IMG/VR virus record: IMGVR_UViG_3300042691_026507
Location: 1 to 40,066 of that record
Strand: one strand, 5' to 3'
DNA length: 40,066 nucleotides
Origin: a virus
Shown here piece by piece: positions 1-8,320 of the stretch (position 1 is its first letter; every line of letters starts with the position of its first letter). The notes beneath the pieces are model-generated. The model did no database searches. It was not told the DNA's origin and was given only the letters and a program-made list of their open reading frames with translations. A program made the position numbers and the translations under genes.

Positions 1-69
1 GCCGCCGAGCCCGTAGACGAGCCCGGACAACGTGGCCCACCGCAGCCCGGTCGCCTCTCCGCTGTCCGC
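1..69. repeat. terminal direct repeat, left copy (circular contig overlap)
   Basis: Bases 1-69 are identical to the last 69 bases of the window. A coding frame runs unbroken through the join, so this is an overlap left when a circular assembly was opened, not a gene boundary. The unit length without the duplicate is 39,997 bp. Confidence 0.95.
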
Positions 70-330
70 CACGAGCAACGTGCCGTTGCTGCCGACCGTC
101 AGCTTCGATGCGGTGTTCGCGCCCGTGCCGGCAGCGAGGTCGCCTTTCGCGTCCCACAGCGCGTCCGTCGCGACCGACCCGCCGACCGCGGTCTTCAAGT
201 TCGCGACCGTGATCTTCTTGTTGGTGCCCGACGCCGCCATCGTCGTGTCGCCGACATCGACGATCTCGAGCAGGTCCGCCGTGTCGGCGCTCGTCAGTTC
301 GGTGAGCGCCGAGATCTTCTGATCGGGCAC
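1..330 (-). CDS. glycine-rich tail fibre/tail tip protein, N-terminal part (continues at the other end of the window)
   Basis: This is the first 110 codons of a 373-residue protein whose remainder is at 39,206-39,997. The GTG start at 330 lies 5 bases after the previous stop, and the frame is open to base 1. The N-terminus contains ISALTEL, LLEIVDVGDTT and NKKITVANL, a pattern I recognise from the start of many phage tail-fibre and minor tail proteins, where it anchors the fibre to the tail tip. The role as an adhesin is inferred from this and from its position among tail genes. Confidence 0.8.
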   Translation of the reverse strand, partial: MPDQKISALTELTSADTADLLEIVDVGDTTMAASGTNKKITVANLKTAVGGSVATDALWDAKGDLAAGTGANTASKLTVGSNGTLLVADSGEATGLRWATLSGLVYGLGG

Positions 331-334
331 GGGT

Positions 335-805
335 CTACGCCACCCGGAACGTCTGAGCGTTCATCGTGATGTCCGTCGTCGCGGGCGACGTGGCGAGGGT
401 GAGCGGCAGGCCGGTTGTCGTGTCGACGCAGAACAACGGGATGTTCAGGGTGTCGTCGGACCCGGAGACGTGCCGGTAGACGAGGAGCTGCCGGACGGTA
501 CCCGTGTTGGTGCCGGTCCACGACGCCGTGCCCGTGGTTGCGTCCGACCGGTTGTTGGCGTTGTCGGTCGTGACCGTGAACGTCACGGTCTTGCGGCCGC
601 TGCCCCCGGCGCCGCCCGCGTAGCCCGTGGCGCCGGTCAGCTCGGCCGCAGCGGCGAGCACCGCAGCGACCGTGGCGTGATCGGGGTCCGGTGCGGTCGA
701 CCCCTCGAGCAGCGCGACCTTGAACGTCGCGCCCGACGCGATGTCGGTCGACAGCAGGTCGTCCAACAGGTTGGTCTTGGCGATGTTATAAATCGTGTTC
801 CCCAC
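335..805 (-). CDS. minor tail or virion-associated protein
   Basis: 156 residues, GTG start at 805 preceded by GGAGGG. The sequence is rich in Thr, Ala, Gly and Ser (for example TTDNANNRSDATTGTASW), as in beta-rich phage tail accessory proteins, and has no signal peptide or membrane segment. It lies between the holin-like genes and the fibre gene in one tightly packed operon, which suggests a tail-tip or fibre-associated protein. I do not recognise a named family. Confidence 0.7.
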   Translation of the reverse strand: MGNTIYNIAKTNLLDDLLSTDIASGATFKVALLEGSTAPDPDHATVAAVLAAAAELTGATGYAGGAGGSGRKTVTFTVTTDNANNRSDATTGTASWTGTNTGTVRQLLVYRHVSGSDDTLNIPLFCVDTTTGLPLTLATSPATTDITMNAQTFRVA

Positions 806-808
806 TGC

Positions 809-991
809 TCAGCCCTCCTGCGGCTTCGTCGAGGTGTTCGCGGTCGCAAGGCCGGCGCCGAGCACGGCAGTGATGACGGCGGCCCACATGGCGGCTTGTT
901 CGCTGCTGGCGAGTCCGTAGGCGACGACGAGCGGCTGCACGGCGACGAGCACCCGGTAGATCCACGCACGCGTGGCTTGGTTCGCGATCAC
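809..991 (-). CDS. small membrane protein, candidate holin
   Basis: 60 residues with two hydrophobic stretches (about 11-28 and 33-50), a short positively charged N-terminus and a polar tail. The start overlaps the preceding stop by 4 bases (ATGA). Two small membrane proteins directly after the endolysin are the usual lysis arrangement in actinophages. One probably makes the membrane hole and the other may act as partner or antiholin; the sequence does not show which. Confidence 0.7.
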   Translation of the reverse strand: MIANQATRAWIYRVLVAVQPLVVAYGLASSEQAAMWAAVITAVLGAGLATANTSTKPQEG

Positions 992-1230
992 TGCTGCTCC
1001 TTGAGGTGTTGCTCGACGACCGCGAGGCGTTCGCCGTGGCTGTCGAGCTTGAGGTCGATGTGGTGCAGTCGGTTGTCCATGGACTGCAACAGGTCGTAGC
1101 TGTCACCGTGCTGCCTGGTGTTCTCCGCTCGGAGCTGCTCGGTCGAGCGGTGTGCCTTGATCAGCGCGACGAGCACACCGGACAGGGCCGTGACGATGAC
1201 GCCGACAGCGGTCCACGCCTCGGGTGTCAC
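988..1230 (-). CDS. small membrane protein with coiled-coil tail, candidate holin or lysis accessory protein
   Basis: 80 residues. A single hydrophobic segment (about residues 6-25, VGVIVTALSGVLVALI) is followed by a charged heptad-like helix (STEQLRAENTRQ, SMDNRLHHIDLKL, LAVVEQHLKEQQ). The GTG start overlaps the endolysin stop by 4 bases (GTGA), implying translational coupling. One membrane helix plus a coiled coil is seen in several actinophage holins and phage hemolysin-like proteins. The function rests on position and topology only. Confidence 0.7.
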   Translation of the reverse strand: MTPEAWTAVGVIVTALSGVLVALIKAHRSTEQLRAENTRQHGDSYDLLQSMDNRLHHIDLKLDSHGERLAVVEQHLKEQQ

Positions 1231-1769
1231 GAGTCGAGCTTGTCCTTGATGCGCTGCACGAGCAGGTCGTCGCGCTGCACCTCGTCCAAGATGAACGCAA
1301 CGACGTTCGCCAGCGGAAAGACCTTGTCGCCTACGGGGACGACGGCGCGGCCGAAACCGTCGAGCGTGCAGCCGAGTAGGTGCGCCATCTCCTGCGGGGT
1401 CATGTCGTGGTCCTCCGGTTCGACCCACGCGGGGTCCGCTTGCACATGCCAGTCCTCGGACGGGATCGGGAAGCACAGCCCGTAGGTGCCGGCGGCGAGG
1501 TGGACCTCGCGCCAGGTCACCGAGCTGTCGACGATGCGCAGGTCCGCGGCGGCGCCGCGTTCGTGCAGCGACGTGCCCGGGCGAGCGGCGAGCGGACCGC
1601 CGGCGAGGTACTGCTCCCACAGCACCTGCTGCTCGGCGTAGCTGCGCCGGCCGGAGATGATCAGCACCCGCCCACCGAACAGCGTCAGAAGCCGCAGGAG
1701 ACGTTCTGCGAGCGGGTCGACGAGGCCGACGTCGACGCCGTCGTGCACCCGATACTCGGCGAGGCTCAT
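1227..1769 (-). CDS. endolysin, M15-family peptidase
   Basis: 180 residues. The M15 (VanY/L-Ala-D-Glu peptidase-like) zinc signature is visible: SLHERGAAADLR around residues 67-78 gives zinc ligands H69 and D76, and EDWHVQ at 105-110 gives H108. ISGRRSYAEQQVLW at about 38-51 is the expected upstream segment. The enzyme should cut a peptide bond in the host cell-wall peptidoglycan. There is no signal peptide, so it would need the adjacent holin-like proteins for release. The C-terminal 60 residues (from about 120) lack an obvious wall-binding repeat. ATGA overlap with the preceding gene. Confidence 0.88.
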   Translation of the reverse strand: MSLAEYRVHDGVDVGLVDPLAERLLRLLTLFGGRVLIISGRRSYAEQQVLWEQYLAGGPLAARPGTSLHERGAAADLRIVDSSVTWREVHLAAGTYGLCFPIPSEDWHVQADPAWVEPEDHDMTPQEMAHLLGCTLDGFGRAVVPVGDKVFPLANVVAFILDEVQRDDLLVQRIKDKLDS

Positions 1770-2323
1770 CCGACGCCGATCCAGTGAGCAGAGAACTCCG
1801 GCGACTCGGCCGACGCGTACTCGACGTTCAGCAGGCCGCCGGACGCTTGGTACACCTGGAGCTCGACGTAGTCGGTGTCCGCCAGTTTGTAGTCGCAGGC
1901 CAGGCCGATGTGGCACGGGTCGGTTGAAGTGGCGCTGCTGTTGCGCTGCGCGATCGATGTGGTCGCGTTCAACAGCAACCGCACTGCGCGAATGCCAGTT
2001 GCGTTCGTGGCGAACCGCACCTGGCCGGACAAGTGATACACCCCGGCGCCGCCCGACGGCACGGTGATCCGACCGGTGTTCGTCGAGGTGCTGTGCATCC
2101 CGCCGACGTCGAACCGCTCGGAGTTGAGCGTGACGGTCGTCCAGGTCGCCGTCGCGATGCTGAGGTTCGCGTTGTTGTACACGCGACACATCGGCTTGCT
2201 GTTGCCGGACGTGGCGTCGCCGGCGACCCAGCACAACGAGTCGCGCACCACGTCACCCCACGCTGCGGGAGGCGACGTGCCGGTCGCCGGGTTGTGCGTC
2301 GCCTGCGGGTCAGCCCATGGCAT
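1766..2323 (-). CDS. minor tail protein
   Basis: 185 residues. The middle section (RFDVGGMHSTSTNTG, then RITVPSGGAGVYHLSGQVRFA) matches a pattern common in actinophage minor tail proteins, probably a beta-sandwich resembling C1q/TNF-type trimers. A likely ribosome-binding site (GGAGCTGA) lies inside the end of the preceding tail gene, 3 bases separating stop and start. The partner is probably the tail tip or a baseplate spike. Confidence 0.72.
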   Translation of the reverse strand: MPWADPQATHNPATGTSPPAAWGDVVRDSLCWVAGDATSGNSKPMCRVYNNANLSIATATWTTVTLNSERFDVGGMHSTSTNTGRITVPSGGAGVYHLSGQVRFATNATGIRAVRLLLNATTSIAQRNSSATSTDPCHIGLACDYKLADTDYVELQVYQASGGLLNVEYASAESPEFSAHWIGVG

Positions 2324-2326
2324 GGT

Positions 2327-4159
2327 TCAGCTCCATCCGTCCGTGCCGCCCCAATTCGACGTGCCCCAACGGAACGAGCCGGCCGTGTACGCCGGAGCCC
2401 CGCTGAACGTAACCTCCCAGCGGCCTGCGGGAAGTACGACGTCGTGCTCGATCGCCGTGATCTGCACCGTCTTCGTGATCGCCGACCCGGTCGCCGGCGT
2501 GCGCTTGATCGTGACGATGTCGCCGAGCTCGCGGCCGAGCACCGTCGCCCACGCCAACGTGCTCGAGCCGATCAGCGTGCGCTCCGGCGCGACCGTCCAC
2601 GAACGCCCACGGGTCGACGGTGTCGCGTAGCGGGTCGTCAACAGGTCGGCGACGTCACGGCACGCGTTCGACGACGGCAACGCCGTCTGCACCGAGTACG
2701 ACCGTTTGGAGTACGTGGTCTGCGAGGTGCCGTTGCGCGACGTGTGGCTGGCGTCGTCCACGCCGGTGACGGTGACGAGGTTGTAGATCAGCCGCTCGTC
2801 GAGCTCAAGCCCGAAGCCGCTGTAGCGCACAGCGTTCGCAGTGCTGTCGTCGGCGAACGTCGCAGCCGACGCTGCGCCCATGTCGTCCGTCTTCGCCTCG
2901 AACGTCAGCACGCCGGAGCGTGACACGAACAGGCGCCCCTGATCGGACCGGGCGGCGAGGATCATTGCCGACAGCGCGTCGGACGCATCCACGTACGCGC
3001 CCACCGAACTGCTCGACGTCTGCGACGACACGAGCCCGGCAGGGACGCCGAGCAGGTCGGTGAACCGGGAGATGCGCGACCCGACAGACTCTGCCGCCCA
3101 CCCCGTGCGTGCAGCGGCCAGGACGCCGATCTGCGTAGCCGTGAGCGCGGTCCCGTAGAACACCGCGAACTCGTCCATGACGAGCCAGCCCGGCGTGTCC
3201 TTGTACCCGATCGTCACGTACCGCGGGTCCATGGTGAGCATCGGGTTGACCGAGGTCGCAGTCCCGTCACTCACGCCGTCTACGTAGATCGTGATCGTGT
3301 TGCCGTTGCGCACACAGGCGATGTGGTGGACGTTGCCGTCGGCCACCGGCACCGTGCCGGTCGCCGTGGCCGTCTCGTTCGCGCCTGCGCCGCCGCCCTG
3401 ATAGAAGCGGATCCGTCCACCGTCGATGTCGATGTCGGCACGTTGGTTACCGGCCAGCACGTTCGTCTGAAAGAACTCGACGAGCTGGCAGTCGGAATTG
3501 GCCTGCACGTAGAAGCTGACCGTGTACACGCCCGACGTTCCGAAGCTCAGGTTGCGGGCAGCGATCGTGACCGCCTCGTTGGCCCCGACGTCGATGCGCG
3601 ACGCACCGTCGCCGCCCGGGTTCAGCGCAGCAGCGGCCCTTCTCCCCTGCCCGTACCGCGCGTTGTAGCTGCCGGCGTTGTCCTTCGCCGTCGTGTCATC
3701 GCCGAGCGACCACCACAACGTCGGCGCGAGCGGCTCGATCGCCGCTGCGTGCGCGTCCTGCGGCAGCTCCCACGTCGCGAGCAACGAGAACAGGTCGGCG
3801 CACTGCAGCGTCGTCGTCGCGTCCCGGCCGAGCGCCGGATAGCCCTGCACCCACGACGTCGTCACACCACGAAAGATGGGGTAGGTGACGCCGCTGTAGA
3901 CGCCTTCGACCTTGACCTGCCGGCGCGGCAAGATGTTGCCGAAGTACGGGCCCGCCGAGTAATCGGGATCGAACCGGCGGGTGCGGTTGTCGAGCACGAT
4001 CGTCGCCGTGCCCGCCTGGAAGTCGTCGAGCTCGTTGCTGCGGCCCCTCGAGGTGCGCACCGAGCGGACGTAGGCGGTGACCTCGGTCCACGTCGGCGAC
4101 GCGACGAGGGGGCCGTCGGAGAACGCTACGTACACGCGACACTGCGCGGACAGTGCCAT
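2327..4159 (-). CDS. minor tail protein with LamG/concanavalin-type insert
   Basis: 610 residues, first gene after the tape measure (TGATG overlap), the position of the distal tail/baseplate hub protein in siphoviruses. The N-terminal 110 residues (TSRGRSNELDDFQAGTATIV, RFDPDYSAGPYFGNILPRRQ) match the start typical of these proteins in actinophages. Residues about 145-350 look like a LamG or concanavalin A-like jelly roll (LWWSLGDDTTAKDN, VYTVSFYVQ, HHIACVRNGNTITIYVDGV), which often binds carbohydrate. The C-terminal part resembles the hub domain. It probably contacts the host surface. Confidence 0.82.
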   Translation of the reverse strand: MALSAQCRVYVAFSDGPLVASPTWTEVTAYVRSVRTSRGRSNELDDFQAGTATIVLDNRTRRFDPDYSAGPYFGNILPRRQVKVEGVYSGVTYPIFRGVTTSWVQGYPALGRDATTTLQCADLFSLLATWELPQDAHAAAIEPLAPTLWWSLGDDTTAKDNAGSYNARYGQGRRAAAALNPGGDGASRIDVGANEAVTIAARNLSFGTSGVYTVSFYVQANSDCQLVEFFQTNVLAGNQRADIDIDGGRIRFYQGGGAGANETATATGTVPVADGNVHHIACVRNGNTITIYVDGVSDGTATSVNPMLTMDPRYVTIGYKDTPGWLVMDEFAVFYGTALTATQIGVLAAARTGWAAESVGSRISRFTDLLGVPAGLVSSQTSSSSVGAYVDASDALSAMILAARSDQGRLFVSRSGVLTFEAKTDDMGAASAATFADDSTANAVRYSGFGLELDERLIYNLVTVTGVDDASHTSRNGTSQTTYSKRSYSVQTALPSSNACRDVADLLTTRYATPSTRGRSWTVAPERTLIGSSTLAWATVLGRELGDIVTIKRTPATGSAITKTVQITAIEHDVVLPAGRWEVTFSGAPAYTAGSFRWGTSNWGGTDGWS

Positions 4160-6414
4160 CAGCGCACCTTGATCGGGATCGGGCCGTTGGAGTTCTGGTA
4201 GGCGAGCAGTCCGGTGACGACCACCTCACCGAACGACCGACCGTCGATCTGCATGACGACCTTCGTGTCCGGCACCGACGTGAATGCGTTCATCGGGTCC
4301 GACGAGAACCCGCCCGGCGCCGTCGGAAGGTTCTGAAGGTTCTTGACGAGGCCGTACGCCTCGCTCGCCTTAGAGATCCACGTGTCGAGATCGGAAGTCA
4401 TCCCGGCACGGTCGGCGACGTCTTTCAACGACTTGTAGATCTCGGCGATCGCGTCGTTGAACTCGCTGACTGGGCGCTTGTTCTTGATGAGGTACTGCAC
4501 CCAGCCGTCTGCTGCGGAGACGCCGGCGATGAGCTGGTCGTTGACGGACTTCTGCGAACCGGCGACGCGACTGGTCGCGTCGTTCAGCGAGTCTTGCGCT
4601 TCGACGAGGTCGCGTTGCGCCGACTCGACCTTGCGCGACGCTTCCTCAACCGCCTTGTTGGCTTCGGCGAGCTCTTTGGAGCCTTCCTTGCCGCGGTTGG
4701 TGACGTCGACCAGTTCTTGGCGCGTATCGCGCAGGTTGATCTCGGCCTGGAGGACACCGTCTTGCGCTGCGGCGACTCGTTCTTGCGCGAGGCCGTATTC
4801 GTCTGACGTGGTCGGGTCGAGCGACTGGTTGTACGCCTTCTGCGTGCGGATCAGGTCGGCGTTGGCCTTCAGGAGCTTGACCTTGTCGCCTTCGCGTTCG
4901 GCGGCGACCACGTCACGCTGCGCTTGGATGTACGCCGCCTCGGCATCCATCACGCCGGCCTTGTCGACCTCGCGCAATGCGTTGAGGTCGGACAGCGCCT
5001 GCGCGAGGTCGCGCTTTGACTGCGTCAACGCCCGTGTGGCGTTCCGCTCGTTGATCTGCGCTTCCGCGACCTCGTCTGCTGTCGGACCGAGCGACGTCAG
5101 GAACAGCGCGACCTGCGCTTCTTGCAGCTCGGCCTGCGCGTCGGCGACGCTGCGCTGCGCGTCTTCGATCCGCCGGTACGCCCGCTCGACCTTGCTGGCC
5201 GTGTCGGACGCAGTGCCGCCGGTCTGCGCGATCGAGTTGCGGAAACTGTTCTGCACGGTGAACGCGCCGAATACCTCGTCGCGCAACCCCGCCGCAGTGT
5301 TTACGGCGTCGGTGTTCAGCTTGGTGATCTGCTCGGCCGTGTACGACACCGCAGCGTTCAAGTTGGCGAGGTAGCTGTTCAGTCCCTGCGCGAGCGCGTC
5401 GGGCAGCGTGTACGTCCAGATCTCAAGCTTCTTGAGGTTCTTTTCGGTCGCGACGAACGGCTGCTCGAACTCGGGTCCGGTGATAGCCCACTTGAGGCCC
5501 TTCGCGGTTGCGTTCGACAGCTTGATCCACGCTGCGGTCAGCTCGGCGATGTTGCTGGCCGTCTCCGCGATGACGGGCAGCGCTTCACGCATCGACTTCG
5601 TGATCTCGCTGAGCGCCGGGAGGAGCCGGGCGCCGATCTCCGCTTGGATGTTCGCCCACTCGGCGCGCAGACGCTGCTGCTGGCCGAGGAGCGTGTCGGA
5701 CCGTTCGGCGAACGATCCTTGGAACTTGGCGGCCTGCTCGGTCGCGAGCGACAACGCGGCGATCGCTGTGCTGTTGTTCTTCGCTGCGACAGTCGACATG
5801 TCCAGGCCCATCGCTTGCGCGCGAGCCTGGATGTCGATCTCTTTGATCTTGATACCGAACTTCTCGATGGTGTCGAACTCGCCGCGCAGCAACGCCGTGA
5901 GGCCTTGCATGGCTTCCTCGGTCGACCGGCCGAACGCGGCGCCGAGATCCGACGCGATCGTGACGAGCTTCTGCGACGTTTCTGCCGCTACGGCCTGCGT
6001 GTAGCCGAGGTTCTGAAGCAGCGACCCGACGGCGGCGACGTTCTGGAACACTGCGGCCTTGGACAGACCGAGGTTGGTCGCAGCGGTGCTCGCGAACTGT
6101 TCGACCGAACGGGAGCTCGACTGGAACACCGCTTCAACGGACGCCTGCGCCTGCTCGAGCTGCGACGCCTGGTCGACCGCTGCGCGAGCCTGGTTGATCA
6201 CGAACCCTGCGGTGGCCTTCAACGCTGACACGGCGCCGCCGACCGCTTCGACGCCGACGCCGACGCCGGCGCCGACCATCGCTGCGGACTTGAGCTTGTC
6301 GAGCTTCGACATCGTTTCCGATGCCGTCAGCCCGAGCCGCTTCATGTCGGCTTGCGCGCCTGCGCTGTTGGAATCGATGAGGATCCGCAGGACTTGGGTC
6401 AGCGCACCGGCCAC
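4159..6414 (-). CDS. tape measure protein
   Basis: 751 residues, the longest gene in the window, GTG start 4 bases after the gpGT stop. The N-terminus (LTQVLRILIDSNSAGAQADM) and the segment around 75-270 (ASQLEQAQASVEAVFQ, LGYTQAVAAETSQKLV, EEAMQGLTALLRGEFD) are typical of tape-measure proteins. A hydrophobic glycine/valine patch lies near residues 44-65. Long charged helices follow from about residue 400 to 600. At about 1.5 angstrom per residue it would set a tail of roughly 110 nm. This length is an inference from the usual relation. Confidence 0.93.
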   Translation of the reverse strand: MAGALTQVLRILIDSNSAGAQADMKRLGLTASETMSKLDKLKSAAMVGAGVGVGVEAVGGAVSALKATAGFVINQARAAVDQASQLEQAQASVEAVFQSSSRSVEQFASTAATNLGLSKAAVFQNVAAVGSLLQNLGYTQAVAAETSQKLVTIASDLGAAFGRSTEEAMQGLTALLRGEFDTIEKFGIKIKEIDIQARAQAMGLDMSTVAAKNNSTAIAALSLATEQAAKFQGSFAERSDTLLGQQQRLRAEWANIQAEIGARLLPALSEITKSMREALPVIAETASNIAELTAAWIKLSNATAKGLKWAITGPEFEQPFVATEKNLKKLEIWTYTLPDALAQGLNSYLANLNAAVSYTAEQITKLNTDAVNTAAGLRDEVFGAFTVQNSFRNSIAQTGGTASDTASKVERAYRRIEDAQRSVADAQAELQEAQVALFLTSLGPTADEVAEAQINERNATRALTQSKRDLAQALSDLNALREVDKAGVMDAEAAYIQAQRDVVAAEREGDKVKLLKANADLIRTQKAYNQSLDPTTSDEYGLAQERVAAAQDGVLQAEINLRDTRQELVDVTNRGKEGSKELAEANKAVEEASRKVESAQRDLVEAQDSLNDATSRVAGSQKSVNDQLIAGVSAADGWVQYLIKNKRPVSEFNDAIAEIYKSLKDVADRAGMTSDLDTWISKASEAYGLVKNLQNLPTAPGGFSSDPMNAFTSVPDTKVVMQIDGRSFGEVVVTGLLAYQNSNGPIPIKVR

Positions 6415-6418
6415 GAGA

Positions 6419-6834
6419 TCACCCCATCGATTCCAAGATCAAGCGCAAGTCGCGCAGCCGTTGCGTGCGGGTCACTGTTGGCGGCCATCCGAACGGCGGA
6501 CGAGCGAAGAACACCAGATAGGCGTCTAGCGGTCGTCCGCCTTCGGAGGGTTTCCGTCGACGTACATCGTCGGCAGGTCGTCGTCGTAGGAACCGACGAG
6601 CGTGAGGAAGTCGCCGATGGTCATCGTCCCGGTGCGCTCGAGGACGGCACGTTCAGGTTCGCCGGTGGCAGCGGAGTGCATGACGGCGAGGATGGCTTTG
6701 GCGTGCTTTGCTGAGCGCAACGGTGCGATGTTGAGCCACGACTCGCCGATGAGTTCCTCGATGCGCTCGGCTTGCGTGAGCGTGAGGTCGTTTTCTCGGT
6801 GAATGTGGCCTTCCCAGGTGATCTGCCAGGGCAT
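6419..6834 (-). CDS. tail assembly chaperone gpGT (frameshift product)
   Basis: 138 residues predicted if ribosomes slip by -1 at 6550-6556. The first 95 residues are shared with gpG. After the slip the frame is open for 43 codons and contains LDAYLVFFARPPFGWPP and RTQRLRDLRLILESM, the aromatic/proline motif and arginine-leucine helix usual in the T part of these proteins. The stop sits 4 bases before the tape-measure start, as expected. Programmed frameshifting here is conserved in siphoviruses; the slip itself is inferred. Confidence 0.78.
6526..6834 (-). CDS. tail assembly chaperone gpG
   Basis: 102 residues, ATG start at 6834 preceded by a GGGGGGAA ribosome-binding site. It lies between major tail protein and tape measure, the fixed position of gpG. 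It is thought to coat the tape measure during tail assembly and is absent from the virion. The C-terminus is acidic (SYDDDLPTMYVDG). The end of this gene overlaps the second reading frame that makes gpGT. Confidence 0.83.
   Translation of the reverse strand: MPWQITWEGHIHRENDLTLTQAERIEELIGESWLNIAPLRSAKHAKAILAVMHSAATGEPERAVLERTGTMTIGDFLTLVGSYDDDLPTMYVDGNPPKADDR
6550..6556 (-). other. candidate -1 ribosomal slippery site
   Basis: On the minus strand this reads CGGAAAC, phased C GGA AAC in the gpG frame (codons 94-95). A -1 shift here opens exactly the frame carrying the gpT motifs. It differs from the canonical XXXYYYZ heptamer (GGGAAAC would fit fully) at its first base, so efficiency is uncertain. 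Confidence 0.6.
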
Positions 6835-6856
6835 GTGTGTTCCCCCCTGTGTGGTG

Positions 6857-7255
6857 TCAGCCGACCCGGTTGATCGCAGACGCGGCGGCCCACGAACCGG
6901 AGATGGACACGGGCCCGGAGAGGTTCTCTTCGATGGTGAAGTCGAAGAACGCCTGGCCGAACCAGTAGCGCGACGTCGACGCCGTGTCGGGATACCAGTA
7001 GAAGGACCTTGCGACGCCGTCGACCGCTGCGGTGTACAGCTGCCGGCTGGCGTCGTCCCAGAAGCCCGAGAACGAGCCCTGGGCGTCGCTGAACCCGCTC
7101 ACGTAGACCTTGTTGGTATCACCGAAGGCCGTCGCTTCTTGACGGTCCTGGGTCGCCTGAAGACTGAACGAGTTGATGAACGCGATCGGCTCTGCGGAGC
7201 CGCCGCTGTTGATCGCCGCGTAGAGGCGACCGTTCTTTCCACTGATGCGTGCCAC
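6857..7255 (-). CDS. major tail tube protein
   Basis: 132 residues, GTG start with GGAGG 8 bases upstream and a 63-base gap before it, suggesting strong independent translation as expected for an abundant virion protein. The sequence (MARISGKNGRLYAAINSGG, FINSFSLQATQDRQEATAFG, FDFTIEENLSGPVSISGSW) fits small tail-tube proteins of the lambda gpV-like fold. Position directly before gpG supports this. The adjacent upstream glycosyltransferase could modify it. Confidence 0.85.
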   Translation of the reverse strand: MARISGKNGRLYAAINSGGSAEPIAFINSFSLQATQDRQEATAFGDTNKVYVSGFSDAQGSFSGFWDDASRQLYTAAVDGVARSFYWYPDTASTSRYWFGQAFFDFTIEENLSGPVSISGSWAAASAINRVG

Positions 7256-7318
7256 GAGATGGCCTCCTTGATTGCTGGATGCCGCCCCGGCGCGCGGCGA
7301 ACAGTTGGAGCCGGAGGA

Positions 7319-8320
7319 CTACGCGCCGATGTGGCGCAGGAACTGTGCGACGGTCCCGGCGAACGAACGGTCCGCGACTGCTTCGCGTGCACGTGCCGCA
7401 GCGGTCCGTCGGGCGTTCGGATTGTCTTGCGCCCACCGGATCACGTCAGCGAGCTCGCCCGGTTCGGTCACCTGCGGCAAGAACGGGAACAGGCCGTCGC
7501 CCTCGCCTCGAGGTTCCCGGGCGAAGAACGTGCCGGTCGCCGCGAGCTCGCATTCCCGGGGGCCCATCGCCCAGCCTTCGACCAGCGTCGGCGACATCGC
7601 TTCTTTGCGGTAGAGGTTGAACGAACAGGCCGACGCCCGGTACAGAGCGGCGGTGTCTGCGTTGTCGATGCACACGCCACGGTCGTGCGCGAGGAACGCT
7701 ACGAGCGGGCTGTCGTCGGCGACCTGCTGCCAGTTCCCGGCGAGGACGCTGCCGGCGGGCAGCTCGGCCTTCTCGAGGAACTCGATCCGCGACGCGTAGC
7801 CGGTGCCGACAAACGAAAACGGGTGTTCGTCGGTGCGGCCGTCGGCGTGGTGCAAGGCGGGGTCGTAGCCGTGCGGCACGTAGTAGGTGCGCGGGTTGTG
7901 CTGCCGGTACTCGTCGATGTTGATCGGGTCGTTGAGGATGACGGTGTCGGCGTAGCGGGCCTGGCGGATCTGCCGCTCGTCTTCGTACGGCGACTCGGTG
8001 CACCACAGGACGACGTGCACGCCGCGGTTGCGGAGCGACACGAACACCTCGGGCGGCACGAAGAACGAGCTGACCACGATGACGATGTCCGGGCCCCAGT
8101 CCCACGCAGCGGCCCGGATCGATTGGCAGGCGAGACGGCACGCTTCCTCATAGGCGAACGCGCGTACCCCGTTGATCTCGGCCTGCGTGTAGAACGACAG
8201 GCGGTCGCCGAGGTTGAACGATTGTGCGGTCACGCCGTTCGCGGCGAGGCCGACGAGCAGGCCACGGTGCACGTCTGCGACGGAGAAGTTCGGTCCCGGT
8301 TCGATCAACAGGGTTCTCAC
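7319..8320 (-). CDS. glycosyltransferase, GT-B fold (CgeB-like)
   Basis: 333 residues, GTG start overlapping the preceding stop by 4 bases. Two Rossmann-like halves are suggested: DIVIVVSSFFVPPEVFVSL, HVVLWCTESPYEDERQ and DTVILNDPINIDEY in the first, YYVPHGYDPALHH then FVGTGYASRIEFLEKAEL in the second. The ECELAATGTFFAREPRGEG segment near residue 285 matches the nucleotide-sugar-binding region of GT4/CgeB-like enzymes. It lies immediately before the major tail protein, so a virion glycosylation role is likely but not shown. Sugar donor and acceptor cannot be read from sequence. Confidence 0.82.
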   Translation of the reverse strand: MRTLLIEPGPNFSVADVHRGLLVGLAANGVTAQSFNLGDRLSFYTQAEINGVRAFAYEEACRLACQSIRAAAWDWGPDIVIVVSSFFVPPEVFVSLRNRGVHVVLWCTESPYEDERQIRQARYADTVILNDPINIDEYRQHNPRTYYVPHGYDPALHHADGRTDEHPFSFVGTGYASRIEFLEKAELPAGSVLAGNWQQVADDSPLVAFLAHDRGVCIDNADTAALYRASACSFNLYRKEAMSPTLVEGWAMGPRECELAATGTFFAREPRGEGDGLFPFLPQVTEPGELADVIRWAQDNPNARRTAAARAREAVADRSFAGTVAQFLRHIGA

